Assembly: GCA_008012315.1 (NCBI GenBank)
Contig: SSEL01000014.1
Location: forward strand, 78,362-142,361
DNA length: 64,000 nt
Direction of reading: 5' to 3'
From: Rhodospirillaceae bacterium
GTDB lineage: Bacteria; Pseudomonadota; Alphaproteobacteria; Dongiales; Dongiaceae
Position 1 is the stretch's first letter. The number at the start of each line of letters is the position of its first letter. Below the pieces are notes generated by a model that had not been told where the DNA came from, searched no databases, and saw nothing but the letters and a program-made list of their open reading frames with translations. This document shows, piece by piece, positions 36,402 to 44,863 of this stretch. Made by a program: the position numbers and the translations under genes.

Positions 36402-36417
36402 ATGTTAGCGATAACAG
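36402..36417. promoter_or_regulatory. GntR-type operator
   Basis: ATGTTAGCGATAACAG is a near-perfect palindrome (ATGTTA/TAACAG around GCGA) and closely matches operators known for enterobacterial GntR. It lies between the repressor start at 36339 and gluconokinase at 36553, suited to control both. Confidence 0.75.
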
Positions 36418-36552
36418 TTTGTTGTTTTGAGGATATTTGCAATTTTTCCGGAAAGGCTAGGGAAACGCAGGATGGCGGGCGGCGGCCGGTGGGGGATATT
36501 CAGTCGCCAGGCTGTTAATAGATAGATTGAGGAGGCAAGGTCGAAAAGCGAG

Positions 36553-37074
36553 ATGGCTAACAATATTTCAAACAAGATCCTTATCGTCATGGGCGTCTCC
36601 GGCTCCGGCAAATCGACCATCGCCCGGCTGCTGAGCCAAGCTCTGGGCTGGCCGATGCGGGAAGGCGATGATCTCCATCCACCGGCCAATATCGAAAAGA
36701 TGCGTCATCGCATCCCGCTCAATGATGACGATCGCCGCCCCTGGCTCGCGGCGATCGTACAAGTCATCGACACCTGGCGGCAGCAAGATGAGGCAGGCAT
36801 CATTACGTGTTCCGCTCTCAAGGGCCGCTATCGGGATAGTCTGACGGCCGGACGTCCGGAGGTTTGTTTCATCTATCTGCAAGGCAGCAAGGAATTGATC
36901 CAGACGCGCCTTGCGCGCCGGTCCGGTCATTTCATGCCGCCCGAATTGCTGGACAGCCAGTTCGCCGATCTGGAAGAGCCGACGCAGCAAGAATGCGCCG
37001 TGACTGTCGATATTGCCGAGACGCCGGAAGCCATTACCCAGCGGATCCTTGCGCAACTGCAGCAATTACCGTGA
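36553..37074 (+). CDS. gntK: Gluconokinase
   Basis: The 173-residue enzyme phosphorylates gluconate to 6-phosphogluconate. It has the P-loop LIVMGVSGSGKSTIARLLSQ near residue 15, EGDDLHPPANIEKMRHRIPL with the family-specific D-x-H-P substrate segment, and ALKGRYRDSLTAGRPEVCFI and RLARRSGHFMPPELLDSQFA near the lid. Length matches GntK/IdnK. It is divergent from the LacI-type repressor. No gluconate transporter is encoded next to it, so uptake must be elsewhere in the genome. Confidence 0.94.
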   Translation: MANNISNKILIVMGVSGSGKSTIARLLSQALGWPMREGDDLHPPANIEKMRHRIPLNDDDRRPWLAAIVQVIDTWRQQDEAGIITCSALKGRYRDSLTAGRPEVCFIYLQGSKELIQTRLARRSGHFMPPELLDSQFADLEEPTQQECAVTVDIAETPEAITQRILAQLQQLP

Positions 37075-37137
37075 CGCCGGAATAAGGCTCACTCGTCAGA
37101 TTGAACCGGCTTGACGCAAGCCCGCGCCGTGGTACTG

Positions 37138-37149
37138 TTTGCATACAAA
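37138..37149. promoter_or_regulatory. Possible MarR operator upstream of the ring-reduction operon
   Basis: TTTGCATACAAA has matching outer arms TTTG/CAAA but an asymmetric centre. It lies 55 bases before the start of the first operon gene, which encodes a MarR protein, so autoregulation would be expected here. The match is too short to be firm. Confidence 0.28.
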
Positions 37150-37203
37150 TAGTAAGTCCGGTCAACGGACAGCCGGTTCAGTCGAACCATCCGGGAGAAA
37201 CTC

Positions 37204-37674
37204 GTGTCACCCAAGGCGACATCTCGTCTGGCTGCCGACGCGGCCGCTTTGTACGAACTCGAAGCGCAAATCGGCTTTGTCCTGCGCCGCTCGCATCAAC
37301 GGCATGTATCGATCTTTGCCGAGTGCATGGCCGACTTGTCATTGACTCCCCAGCAGTTTTCCGCCTTGGTCAAGATCCAGGATGAAGCCGCCGTTTCCCA
37401 GAACCGCCTGGGTCGGCTGACGGCGATGGATCCCGCAACGATTCTGGGTGTTGTCCAGCGACTCGTTCAACGCGGCTTGGTCGATCGCAGCCCCGATCCG
37501 GTCGATCCGCGGTCGACGCGGCTGACGCTGACAACCAAAGGACAGGCGCTTGTGACATCGGCGGTCCCGATGGCGCGTGAGGCGACGGATCGCACCCTGG
37601 CGCGGCTGACCCCTGCCGAACGCAAAGACCTGCTGAGATTGTTGAGCAAGCTGGCGACGGGAGAAAATGAATGA
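37204..37674 (+). CDS. MarR-family regulator heading the N-heterocycle operon
   Basis: The 156-residue protein has the winged-helix MarR core: LSLTPQQFSALVKIQDEAAV, then QNRLGRLTAMDPATILGVVQ as recognition helix and GLVDRSPDPVDPRSTRLTLT as wing. It starts with GTG at 37204 after a GGGAG site. Its stop overlaps the start of the FAD-subunit gene (ATGA), so it is part of a seven-to-eight-gene coupled operon and the obvious local regulator. Related NicR-type proteins respond to hydroxynicotinate, but that ligand is only inference from context. Confidence 0.88.
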   Translation: MSPKATSRLAADAAALYELEAQIGFVLRRSHQRHVSIFAECMADLSLTPQQFSALVKIQDEAAVSQNRLGRLTAMDPATILGVVQRLVQRGLVDRSPDPVDPRSTRLTLTTKGQALVTSAVPMAREATDRTLARLTPAERKDLLRLLSKLATGENE

Positions 37675-38516
37675 AGCCGTCGCTCTATTTCCGCCCGACC
37701 AATTTGCAGGAAGCACTTACCGCATTGAGCGCGAATTCCTGGTCGGTCCTGGCGGGCGGCACGGACTTTTACCCGGCCCGCCTCGGCAAGCCCCTGGAAG
37801 AGAATGTCCTGGATGTGAGCGCCATCGACGGCCAGGAGAAGATCAGTTTCAATGACGGCCGGTGGCGGCTGTCATTGCAGGCCACTTGGTCCGATCTCAT
37901 TGCCGACAATCGGCTCCCCGCACGCTTCGACGGGTTGAAGCGCGCGGCACGGGAAGTCGGCGGGGTGCAGATTCAAAACCGCGCGACGATCTGCGGCAAT
38001 CTTTGCAACGCATCGCCTGCCGCAGATGGCATTCCAAACCTTCTCGCTTTGGATGCCCAGGTCGAGCTGATGTCCCTGCAAGGTCGGCGGACCTTGCCGA
38101 TCGCGGACTTCGTCAAAGGGAACCGGCGGACGTTCCGCCGTGAAGACGAATTGGTGACGGCCTTGCTTGTGCCCGATTCAGGCCGCCCGGCACGTTCTGT
38201 CTTTCTGAAGCTGGGTGCGCGGAAATATCTGGTGATCTCCATCGTCATGGTGGGCGCCGTCCTTGAGCTGGCGGAAGACTCCCGGATCGTTTCCGCCCGG
38301 ATTGCCGTCGGTGCATGCTCGCCTGTGGCGCAGCGACTTCCCTTGTTGGAGGAGGGCCTTATCGGTCGGCGTCTTGAGACAGCCTTGGCGGATATGGTGC
38401 ATGAACGACATCTGGCGCCCCTTGCGCCGATCGATGATGTGAGGGGCACGGCGGACTATCGTCGTGACGCCGTCATCACCTTGCTGCAGCGTAGCTTGAC
38501 GGAACTCGCCCGATGA
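37671..38516 (+). CDS. Molybdenum hydroxylase FAD-binding subunit
   Basis: The 281-residue subunit has the PCMH FAD fold of xanthine dehydrogenase-type enzymes: SVLAGGTDFYPARLGKPLE as the first FAD loop and VQIQNRATICGNLCNASPAA as the second, followed by a CO-dehydrogenase flavoprotein C-terminal domain (FLKLGARKYLVISIVMVGAV). It passes electrons from the Fe-S clusters of the partner to NAD or another acceptor. Both ends overlap neighbours (ATGA), so it is made together with the molybdenum subunit that follows. In this operon the most likely substrate is a nitrogen heterocycle such as nicotinate. Confidence 0.92.
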   Translation: MKPSLYFRPTNLQEALTALSANSWSVLAGGTDFYPARLGKPLEENVLDVSAIDGQEKISFNDGRWRLSLQATWSDLIADNRLPARFDGLKRAAREVGGVQIQNRATICGNLCNASPAADGIPNLLALDAQVELMSLQGRRTLPIADFVKGNRRTFRREDELVTALLVPDSGRPARSVFLKLGARKYLVISIVMVGAVLELAEDSRIVSARIAVGACSPVAQRLPLLEEGLIGRRLETALADMVHERHLAPLAPIDDVRGTADYRRDAVITLLQRSLTELAR

Positions 38517-41263
38517 CCCAGCAATCCATACGTTTCACGGTCAATGACACGCCGGCAGAGGTTTCGGTCGATCCGTTGCGGCGCTTGGCCGATGTCTTGC
38601 GGGAAGACCTTGGCCTGACCGGCACAAAAATAGGCTGCAATGCCGGCGATTGCGGTGCCTGCACCGTTCTGGTGGATGGCCGGCAAAGCTGTGCCTGCCT
38701 CGTTCCGATAGGACAGGCGGCCGGTCATGCAATCGTCACCGTCGAGGGTCTGGTCGCCAAGGGCCAGCTCAGCCAGTTGCAGCAGGCCTTTCAAGATCAC
38801 GGCGCCGCTCAATGCGGGATCTGTACGCCGGGCATGCTGATGGCGGCATCCGATCTCTTGGCGCAAACGCCTTCGCCGAGCGAACAAGATGTGCTCGACG
38901 CCTTGGGTGGCGTCCTGTGCCGGTGCACCGGATATCGCAAGATCGTTGATGCGGTGTTGTCGTTGGGCAAGACAACCGCCGCGCCGGTCTCTCGCAATGC
39001 CGTTGTCGGTGCAAGGCTGCCGAAAGTCGACGGTCTGGCCAAGATGACGGGGGCGGAGCGTTATGGCGCGGATAGCTGGCCGGCGGATAGCCTGGTTTTG
39101 CGCGCCATAAGGTCGCCGCATCATCATGCGCGGTTCGGTTTCGGCGATTTCGCAGCCCTATTTGCGGCCCATCCTGGCCTGGTGAAAATCCTGACCGCGG
39201 CGGATATCCCGGGACAGAACGTCTTCGGCATCTATCCCACGGGCAAGGATCAGCCGGTCTTTGCCGAAGGCTATGCGCGGTTCCGCGGCGAGGCGATTTG
39301 CGCGCTGGTTGGCGATGCGGCGACGATCGCCGCTATCCGGGACGACGAAGTTCCAGTCGAGTGGGAAACCTTGTCGCCGCTGCAAGGGGTGGAAGCTGCT
39401 TTGTCACCCCATGCTGCCCAATTGCACGAGACGGCAAAAGGCAATGTCCTGATCGAAGGCCGGCTGGCGAGAGGTGATGTCGATGCCGCCATCACGAAAG
39501 CCGATATAAGGCTTTCCGACAATTTCCAGACCTCTTTCGTCGAACATGCCTATATCGAGCCGGAGGCCGGTTATGCGCGCCGAGTTGGCGACCGGCTGGA
39601 AATCTTCGCAACGACACAAACGCCTTACATGGACCGGGATGAGGTCGCCCTCATCATGGGGTTGCGCCAGGAGCAGATCCGCATCATTCCCAGCGCTGTC
39701 GGTGGCGGGTTCGGCGGCAAGCTCGATTTGTCGCTCCAGCCGATGATCGGGGTGGCGGCCTGGCTGCTGAACCGCCCGGTGCGCTGCACCTATTCGCGTC
39801 CTGAATCGATGGCCTCGACCACCAAGCGGCATCCGGCATCGATTGCCATCACCGTGGCTGCAACCAAAGAGGGGCGGCTGTCGGCGGTGCGCTTCCACGG
39901 CGATTATAATACGGGCGCTTATGCATCCTGGGGACCGACGGTCGCCAATCGTGTGCCGGTCCACGCCATGGGGCCGTATCATGTGCCGGCGGTCTATTGC
40001 ACCACGCGGGCGATCTATACCAATGACACGCCGGCCGGTGCCTTCCGGGGATTCGGCGTGCCGCAGGCAGCCATTGCCCTGGAGACCATGCTCGATGATC
40101 TCGCCGAGAAGCTTGATCTCTGTCCTTTCGAATTCCGTTATTTGAACGCCTTGGACAAAGGCTCGGTAACAGCCAGCGGACAACGCCTGGATGCCAGTGT
40201 CGGGTTGCGTGCCTGCCTCGATGCCTTGCGGCCGCAATGGGAACGCCTGCGGCTGGAGGCTGCCGACTTCAATGAGACCTCACGTCATCTGCGGCGCGGC
40301 GTCGGTGTCGGTTGCGGCTGGTACGGCATCGGCAATACCTCTTTGCCCAATCCGTCGATCATGCGGATCGGTTTAAAGCGTGACGGGTGCATCACACTCT
40401 ATAGCGGCGCACTGGATATTGGCCAGGGATCGAACACGATCATGATGCAGATCTGTGCCGACGCTCTCGGTGTGCCGCTCTCGATCATCGACCTGGTGAC
40501 GGGCGATACGGATCTGACACCGGATGCGGGCAAGACATCGGCCTCGCGCCAGACTTTCGTTTCCGGCGCCGCCTTGCGCCTGGCGGCCGACGATCTGCGT
40601 GGCCAGATCCTGCGTCTTGCCAATGTGGGTGAACCGGGGCGGTTCGCACTGGACGGCAGGACATTGCGGGTCAGCGACGGCGTCACCGATCAGGTGATCG
40701 ATCTGGCCCGGCTGCCGGCTGCTGGTGAGAATGGTGACGTCTTGGTGGGCGAGGGACGCTTCGATCCACCGACCACACCACTGGATGCCGACGGGCAGGG
40801 CATTCCCTATGCGACCTACAGCTTCTCGGCACAGCTGGCCCTGGTCGAGGTGGATATCGAGCTGGGAACCACCAAGGTCCTGCGGATCGCTGCCGCGGCC
40901 GATGTCGGCAAGGCGATCAATCCGACACAGGTGGAAGGTCAATTGCATGGTGGCGTGGCCCAGGGCCTTGGTCTTGCCTTGATGGAAGAATACATTCCCG
41001 GCCGGACGGAAAACCTGCATGATTATCTTATTCCGACGATTGGCGATGTGCCGCCGATCGACACGTATATCATTGAGGATGAAGAACCCCTGGGGCCTTT
41101 CGGCGCCAAGGGGATCGGCGAGCCAGCATTGGTGCCCACGGCGCCGGCGATTTTGAACGCCATCCGGCATGCGACGGGGGCACGTGTGACGCGGGTGCCG
41201 GCGACGCCGGATCGGTTGCGTGCTGCCTTGCGCGCAACCGGGAGATATGAGGCGGCCAAATGA
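38513..41263 (+). CDS. Molybdenum hydroxylase, fused 2Fe-2S and molybdopterin subunit
   Basis: The 916-residue protein fuses two usual subunits. Residues 1-165 hold two 2Fe-2S clusters: Cys42, Cys47, Cys50 and Cys62 (GCNAGDCGACTVLV), then Cys101/Cys104 (QCGICTPGMLM) and Cys136/Cys138 (CRCTGYRKI). From about 165 the molybdopterin-binding large subunit follows, with VGGGFGGKLDLSLQ, GAFRGFGVPQAAIALE and, near the C-terminus, FGAKGIGEPALVPTAPAI, whose glutamate is the catalytic base of this family. It should hydroxylate a ring carbon next to nitrogen using water. The FAD partner is encoded just upstream. Substrate is inferred as nicotinate or a related ring from the following genes. Confidence 0.92.
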   Translation: MTQQSIRFTVNDTPAEVSVDPLRRLADVLREDLGLTGTKIGCNAGDCGACTVLVDGRQSCACLVPIGQAAGHAIVTVEGLVAKGQLSQLQQAFQDHGAAQCGICTPGMLMAASDLLAQTPSPSEQDVLDALGGVLCRCTGYRKIVDAVLSLGKTTAAPVSRNAVVGARLPKVDGLAKMTGAERYGADSWPADSLVLRAIRSPHHHARFGFGDFAALFAAHPGLVKILTAADIPGQNVFGIYPTGKDQPVFAEGYARFRGEAICALVGDAATIAAIRDDEVPVEWETLSPLQGVEAALSPHAAQLHETAKGNVLIEGRLARGDVDAAITKADIRLSDNFQTSFVEHAYIEPEAGYARRVGDRLEIFATTQTPYMDRDEVALIMGLRQEQIRIIPSAVGGGFGGKLDLSLQPMIGVAAWLLNRPVRCTYSRPESMASTTKRHPASIAITVAATKEGRLSAVRFHGDYNTGAYASWGPTVANRVPVHAMGPYHVPAVYCTTRAIYTNDTPAGAFRGFGVPQAAIALETMLDDLAEKLDLCPFEFRYLNALDKGSVTASGQRLDASVGLRACLDALRPQWERLRLEAADFNETSRHLRRGVGVGCGWYGIGNTSLPNPSIMRIGLKRDGCITLYSGALDIGQGSNTIMMQICADALGVPLSIIDLVTGDTDLTPDAGKTSASRQTFVSGAALRLAADDLRGQILRLANVGEPGRFALDGRTLRVSDGVTDQVIDLARLPAAGENGDVLVGEGRFDPPTTPLDADGQGIPYATYSFSAQLALVEVDIELGTTKVLRIAAAADVGKAINPTQVEGQLHGGVAQGLGLALMEEYIPGRTENLHDYLIPTIGDVPPIDTYIIEDEEPLGPFGAKGIGEPALVPTAPAILNAIRHATGARVTRVPATPDRLRAALRATGRYEAAK

Positions 41264-42801
41264 CCAACCCCGAAACACCCGATCCGCGCGGATCGACGGA
41301 TACGCCGAGCGAACGGGCTCTGAGCGAGGCCAAGGCTGCATCGGTCGACGCCATTGTCACCTGCGATGCTTGCCCGGTCCTGTGCCGTATCCGTGCTGGG
41401 AAAACGGGCGCCTGCGACCGATACGGCAATGTCGATGGCAAGCTGACACGCATGGATGCGATGGTGGTGACGCAACGTCTGTCCGCCGACAATACCGGGC
41501 TGGTCCCTTTTCTGAATCAGGAATGGGATGGCCGTCTGGTTCCTGGCGCCGAAACCTTCGTCACCGGCATCGGCGCCGGGACGACCTATCCGGATTATAA
41601 GCCAGCACCGTTCATCGTGTCCTCGGCAGTCGAGGGCGTCGATATGATCACTGTCGTCACCGAGGGTATCTTCAGCTATTGCGGCGTTAAGGTGAAGATC
41701 GATACCGACCGCTATATCGGGCCTGAACAGGCAGCGGTGAGGGTCATGGGCGAACAGATCGGCCATGTCACGACCGCCGAATACGGCTCCCAGATGCTGG
41801 CTTTGGGCGGTGTCCGTCACCTGACCGGCGGCAGCAAGAAAGAAGGCACGGTCGCCTGCGATGCCTTGCTGACTCTCTGCAACAAAGGCGCCGTCGATAT
41901 GACGATAGATGGTGGCGCGACCTTGCGGGTACAGGCCGGAAAGCCACCGGTCATCGACGGCATCGAGGAACACCGCATGCGGGTTGGCTGCGGATCGGCC
42001 ACGATCGGCAGTTTCGCGTTGCAATGGCGCGATCATGTCGATGAGGTGATCGTGGTGGATGATCACATCACCGGTGTGTTGAGCGAACATCAGGCGGGGC
42101 GTTTCCTCGATATGAAACCCGCCGGCATTCGTGTCCGTGGCCGGAAATCGACACCAGGACGCTATTTCCAGGTGGCCAATCCGGGGACAGGCTGGGGCGG
42201 GACGGATGTCGAGAATCCGCTGGATATCATCGAGAAGATTTCGCCGGAAACGGCCTGGCCCGGCCTGCGCCTGCTGATGGTGTCGACCACCGGCGAACAT
42301 CACGCTTATTTCATCCTCGATGATCAATTGGTGCCGCAACCGGCGGAGATGCTCCCCGCGATCGCCAAAGTGGTCGAGCGGATCGGCGAGAATTGCGAAC
42401 CGGCCCTTTGCACCGTGCTCTTCATGGGCGGCGCCGGCGGCAGTTTGCGGGCGGGGGTGACGGAAAATCCGATCAGATTGACCCGCTCCGTCCGTGACGC
42501 ACTCACGCGCGTCACAGCCGGCGGTGCGCCGGTCTATGTCTGGCCGGGCGGTGGCATCACCATCATGGTCGATGTCGCAACCATGCCGGAAAATTCCTTC
42601 GGTTATGTGCCGACGCCGGCTCTTGTCGCGCCAATCGAATTCACCATGAGCCGTGCCGATTATGAAGCGATGGGTGGGCATATGGGGCATGTGCGACCGG
42701 TTGCCGCGATCGGAGAACGTGCAGCATCGATCAAATCCATCGCCTGGGATCGCGAGCAGCCCTGGCCGCTGCGGCCCATTGCGGAAAGCGATGCATCATG
42801 A
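41260..42801 (+). CDS. 6-hydroxynicotinate reductase-like iron-sulfur protein
   Basis: The 513-residue protein has an N-terminal cysteine cluster at Cys35, Cys38, Cys42 and Cys52 (TCDACPVLCRIRAGKTGACD), then a long domain without common folds I can name, with GTTYPDYKPAPFIVSSAVEG, TEGIFSYCGVKVKIDTDRY and YVWPGGGITIMVDVATMPEN. This layout fits the 6-hydroxynicotinate reductase (Hnr) family, first described in Eubacterium barkeri, which reduces the hydroxylated pyridine ring with ferredoxin electrons. It sits between the molybdenum hydroxylase and an enamidase-like gene, as pathway logic requires. Both ends overlap neighbours. The actual ring substrate is not proven. Confidence 0.85.
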   Translation: MTNPETPDPRGSTDTPSERALSEAKAASVDAIVTCDACPVLCRIRAGKTGACDRYGNVDGKLTRMDAMVVTQRLSADNTGLVPFLNQEWDGRLVPGAETFVTGIGAGTTYPDYKPAPFIVSSAVEGVDMITVVTEGIFSYCGVKVKIDTDRYIGPEQAAVRVMGEQIGHVTTAEYGSQMLALGGVRHLTGGSKKEGTVACDALLTLCNKGAVDMTIDGGATLRVQAGKPPVIDGIEEHRMRVGCGSATIGSFALQWRDHVDEVIVVDDHITGVLSEHQAGRFLDMKPAGIRVRGRKSTPGRYFQVANPGTGWGGTDVENPLDIIEKISPETAWPGLRLLMVSTTGEHHAYFILDDQLVPQPAEMLPAIAKVVERIGENCEPALCTVLFMGGAGGSLRAGVTENPIRLTRSVRDALTRVTAGGAPVYVWPGGGITIMVDVATMPENSFGYVPTPALVAPIEFTMSRADYEAMGGHMGHVRPVAAIGERAASIKSIAWDREQPWPLRPIAESDAS

Positions 42802-43670
42802 CCATGCATTGCGCCCTGCTGCCGGATGGCCGCCGCCTGCACCTGCAGCACGGCCCGATCGATCTGGTGATCGAGGCTTGGGGCGATCCGGCGGAAGTAG
42901 CGGCCGCCTATCGACAAGCGGCGAGATGCTTCCAGCATGTCCTGCATGGTCTCGTGACCGAATTGCCGGTGTTGCGGCAAGCCATTGGATCATCGAAGCC
43001 GGTGCTCCGTGACCGCATCGCGCAGCGCATGCTGGCGGCCTGCTGGCCATATCGCGCCCGGTTCATTACCCCGATGGCGGCCGTCGCCGGCGCCGTTGCC
43101 GATCATGTCCTGGCGGCCTTATTGGCGGGTCGCCAGCTCAGCAAGGCCTATGTCAATAATGGTGGCGATATCGCTCTTCATTTACTGCCGGGCGAATCCT
43201 TCGATTGCGGCCTCGTTGCCGATCCGGCATTGCCCCGGTTGTTCGGCAAGATGCGCATCGCGGCCGGATTGGATGTTGCCGGCATCGCGACCTCGGGTGC
43301 TGCGACCAAGGGAAGCGGCGGCCGCAGCTTTTCCTTCGGCATTGCCGACAGCGTGACCGTTCTGGCGATAAATGCTGCCGCTGCCGATGCAGCCGCGACG
43401 ATGATCGCCAATGCCGTCGATCTGCCAGGCCATCCTTCTATTGATCGCCAGCCGGCATCGGCGCAGGATCCCGACAGCGATCTCGGCGCGCGCCTTGTCA
43501 CCATGAGCGTGCCGGTCTTGAGCGATATGGAAATCGAAACGGCTTTGACCTGCGGGTCGAGCGTGGCGGAGGAATTGTGTCAGCGCCGGTTGATACAGGC
43601 GGCGGTGCTGACATTGCAAGGACAGTTCAGAATCTGCGGCGCGGGGCAACAGCTCCTCTCGGCCGCCTAG
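42798..43670 (+). CDS. UPF0280 family protein (ApbE-like)
   Basis: The 290-residue protein matches the UPF0280 family, which is related to the FMN transferase ApbE: MAAVAGAVADHVLAALLAGR, KAYVNNGGDIALHLLPGESF and ATSGAATKGSGGRSFSFGIA. The last recalls the ApbE substrate loop, and VLAINAAAADAAATMIANAV follows. No catalytic role is established for the family. Its place between the Fe-S reductase and DUF1185 genes suggests help in assembling or flavinylating the reductase system, which is inference. It overlaps the reductase gene (ATGA) and is followed after 11 nt by the first DUF1185 gene. Confidence 0.83.
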   Translation: MTMHCALLPDGRRLHLQHGPIDLVIEAWGDPAEVAAAYRQAARCFQHVLHGLVTELPVLRQAIGSSKPVLRDRIAQRMLAACWPYRARFITPMAAVAGAVADHVLAALLAGRQLSKAYVNNGGDIALHLLPGESFDCGLVADPALPRLFGKMRIAAGLDVAGIATSGAATKGSGGRSFSFGIADSVTVLAINAAAADAAATMIANAVDLPGHPSIDRQPASAQDPDSDLGARLVTMSVPVLSDMEIETALTCGSSVAEELCQRRLIQAAVLTLQGQFRICGAGQQLLSAA

Positions 43671-43681
43671 GAGATGATAAG

Positions 43682-44260
43682 ATGATCAAAGTTCGCAAAG
43701 TTCTAACAGCGGTGGAGGATACCTACCACGAAGGCGGTCCCGTCGCCGATAGGCCTCTGCGCCAGGGTTCCGTGGTTGCCGTCATCCACAATCCCTTTGC
43801 CGGGCGGTATGTGGAAGACATCCTGCCGATGATGGACGCCTTGAAGCCGCTCGGCCTGGAAATGGCGCAAACCCTGGTGCGGGCAATGGATGTGGCGCCT
43901 GGCGCCATTGAGGGCTATGGCAAGGGCGCCATTGTCGGGGCCGACGGCGAGCTTGAACATGGCGCCCTTTGGCATGCACCCGGTGGCTATGCCATGCGCG
44001 AATTGCTGGGCAATGCCAAGGCAATCGTCCCGTCTGCCAAAAAAGTGGGCGGGCCGGGCACCCGGATCGATATCCCGGTGACGCATATCAATGCGTCTTA
44101 TGTCCGCAGCCATTTCACCTCGATCGAGGTTGGCGTCACCGATGCGCCGCGGGCGGACGAACTTGCTTTCATCCTGGTCATGACCACGGGCCCGCGTATT
44201 CATGCCCGTGTCGGCGGCCTGAAGGCATCGGAGATCAAAGGGGAGGACGGGTTGAGATGA
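43682..44260 (+). CDS. DUF1185 'amino acid synthesis' family protein, copy 1
   Basis: From ATG 43682 the protein has 192 residues. The hallmark is a conserved block present in both tandem copies: AVIHNPFAGRYVEDILPMMD here and AVIENPFAGRYVEDLTLLMD in copy 2. Others are EGYGKGAIVGADGELEHGAL, KAIVPSAKKVGGPGTRIDIP and GPRIHARVGGLKASEIKGED near the end. DUF1185 proteins are of unknown activity despite structural study. The two copies differ along most of their length (the copy 2 block reads GMPQAESYGKAALVGE-like instead), which fits a heteromer rather than a recent duplication. The frame is open upstream inside UPF0280, but the chosen ATG has a spaced GGAGATGATAAG leader. Confidence 0.85.
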   Translation: MIKVRKVLTAVEDTYHEGGPVADRPLRQGSVVAVIHNPFAGRYVEDILPMMDALKPLGLEMAQTLVRAMDVAPGAIEGYGKGAIVGADGELEHGALWHAPGGYAMRELLGNAKAIVPSAKKVGGPGTRIDIPVTHINASYVRSHFTSIEVGVTDAPRADELAFILVMTTGPRIHARVGGLKASEIKGEDGLR

Positions 44261-44841
44261 GCGCGAAAATCCGCAAGTTGATGATCCAGATCGAGGAAGT
44301 TCATCAGGAAGCCGATAAGGATATTGTGCCGCCTGTGCGCAAGGCAGCTGCCATCGCCGTCATCGAGAACCCGTTTGCCGGCCGCTATGTGGAAGATCTG
44401 ACATTGCTGATGGATATCGGTGAGGAAATGGGCGATCTGCTCGGCCGTCGCGCCGTGGCGGCGCTTGGTATCCAGCCGGCCCAAGCGGAAAGCTACGGCA
44501 AGGCCGCCCTTGTCGGCGAAGCGGGTGAGCTCGAACACGCGGCGGCCATTCTGCATCCGAAGCTCGGCAAGCCGCTCCGGGCGGCGGTCGAGAAGGGCGC
44601 GGCCTTGGTGCCGTCGGCCAAGAAGCGTGGCGGTCTCGGCGCGCCGATCGATGTGCCTTTGGGGCATAAGGATGCGGCTTTCGTGCGCTCGCATTTCGAT
44701 GCGATGGAGGTGCGGATTGCCGATGCACCGCGTGCCCATGAAATCCTGATTGCCGTCGTCGTCACCGATAGCGGACGGCCTTTGCCGCGTGTCGGCGGGT
44801 TGCAGGCCAGTGAGATCGAGGGCAAGGACGGCTTGCGCTGA
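44257..44841 (+). CDS. DUF1185 'amino acid synthesis' family protein, copy 2
   Basis: From ATG 44257, overlapping copy 1's stop (ATGA), the protein has 194 residues. Its conserved blocks parallel copy 1: IAVIENPFAGRYVEDLTLLM, AESYGKAALVGEAGELEHAA, GAALVPSAKKRGGLGAPIDV and GRPLPRVGGLQASEIEGKDG. It ends 22 bases before the amidohydrolase ATG. Two adjacent, coupled copies strongly suggest a hetero-oligomer. With the neighbours hydroxylating, reducing and opening a ring, a role in converting an intermediate is plausible, but no reaction can be read from the sequence. Confidence 0.85.
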   Translation: MSAKIRKLMIQIEEVHQEADKDIVPPVRKAAAIAVIENPFAGRYVEDLTLLMDIGEEMGDLLGRRAVAALGIQPAQAESYGKAALVGEAGELEHAAAILHPKLGKPLRAAVEKGAALVPSAKKRGGLGAPIDVPLGHKDAAFVRSHFDAMEVRIADAPRAHEILIAVVVTDSGRPLPRVGGLQASEIEGKDGLR

Positions 44842-44863
44842 GATTGGGTAAGGGAGATTGAGC

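Noticed and set aside
41023..42690. Minus-strand open frame of 555 codons opposite the reductase gene
   Set aside because: No domain features and no start context; the plus-strand gene has a family match and operon overlaps at both ends.
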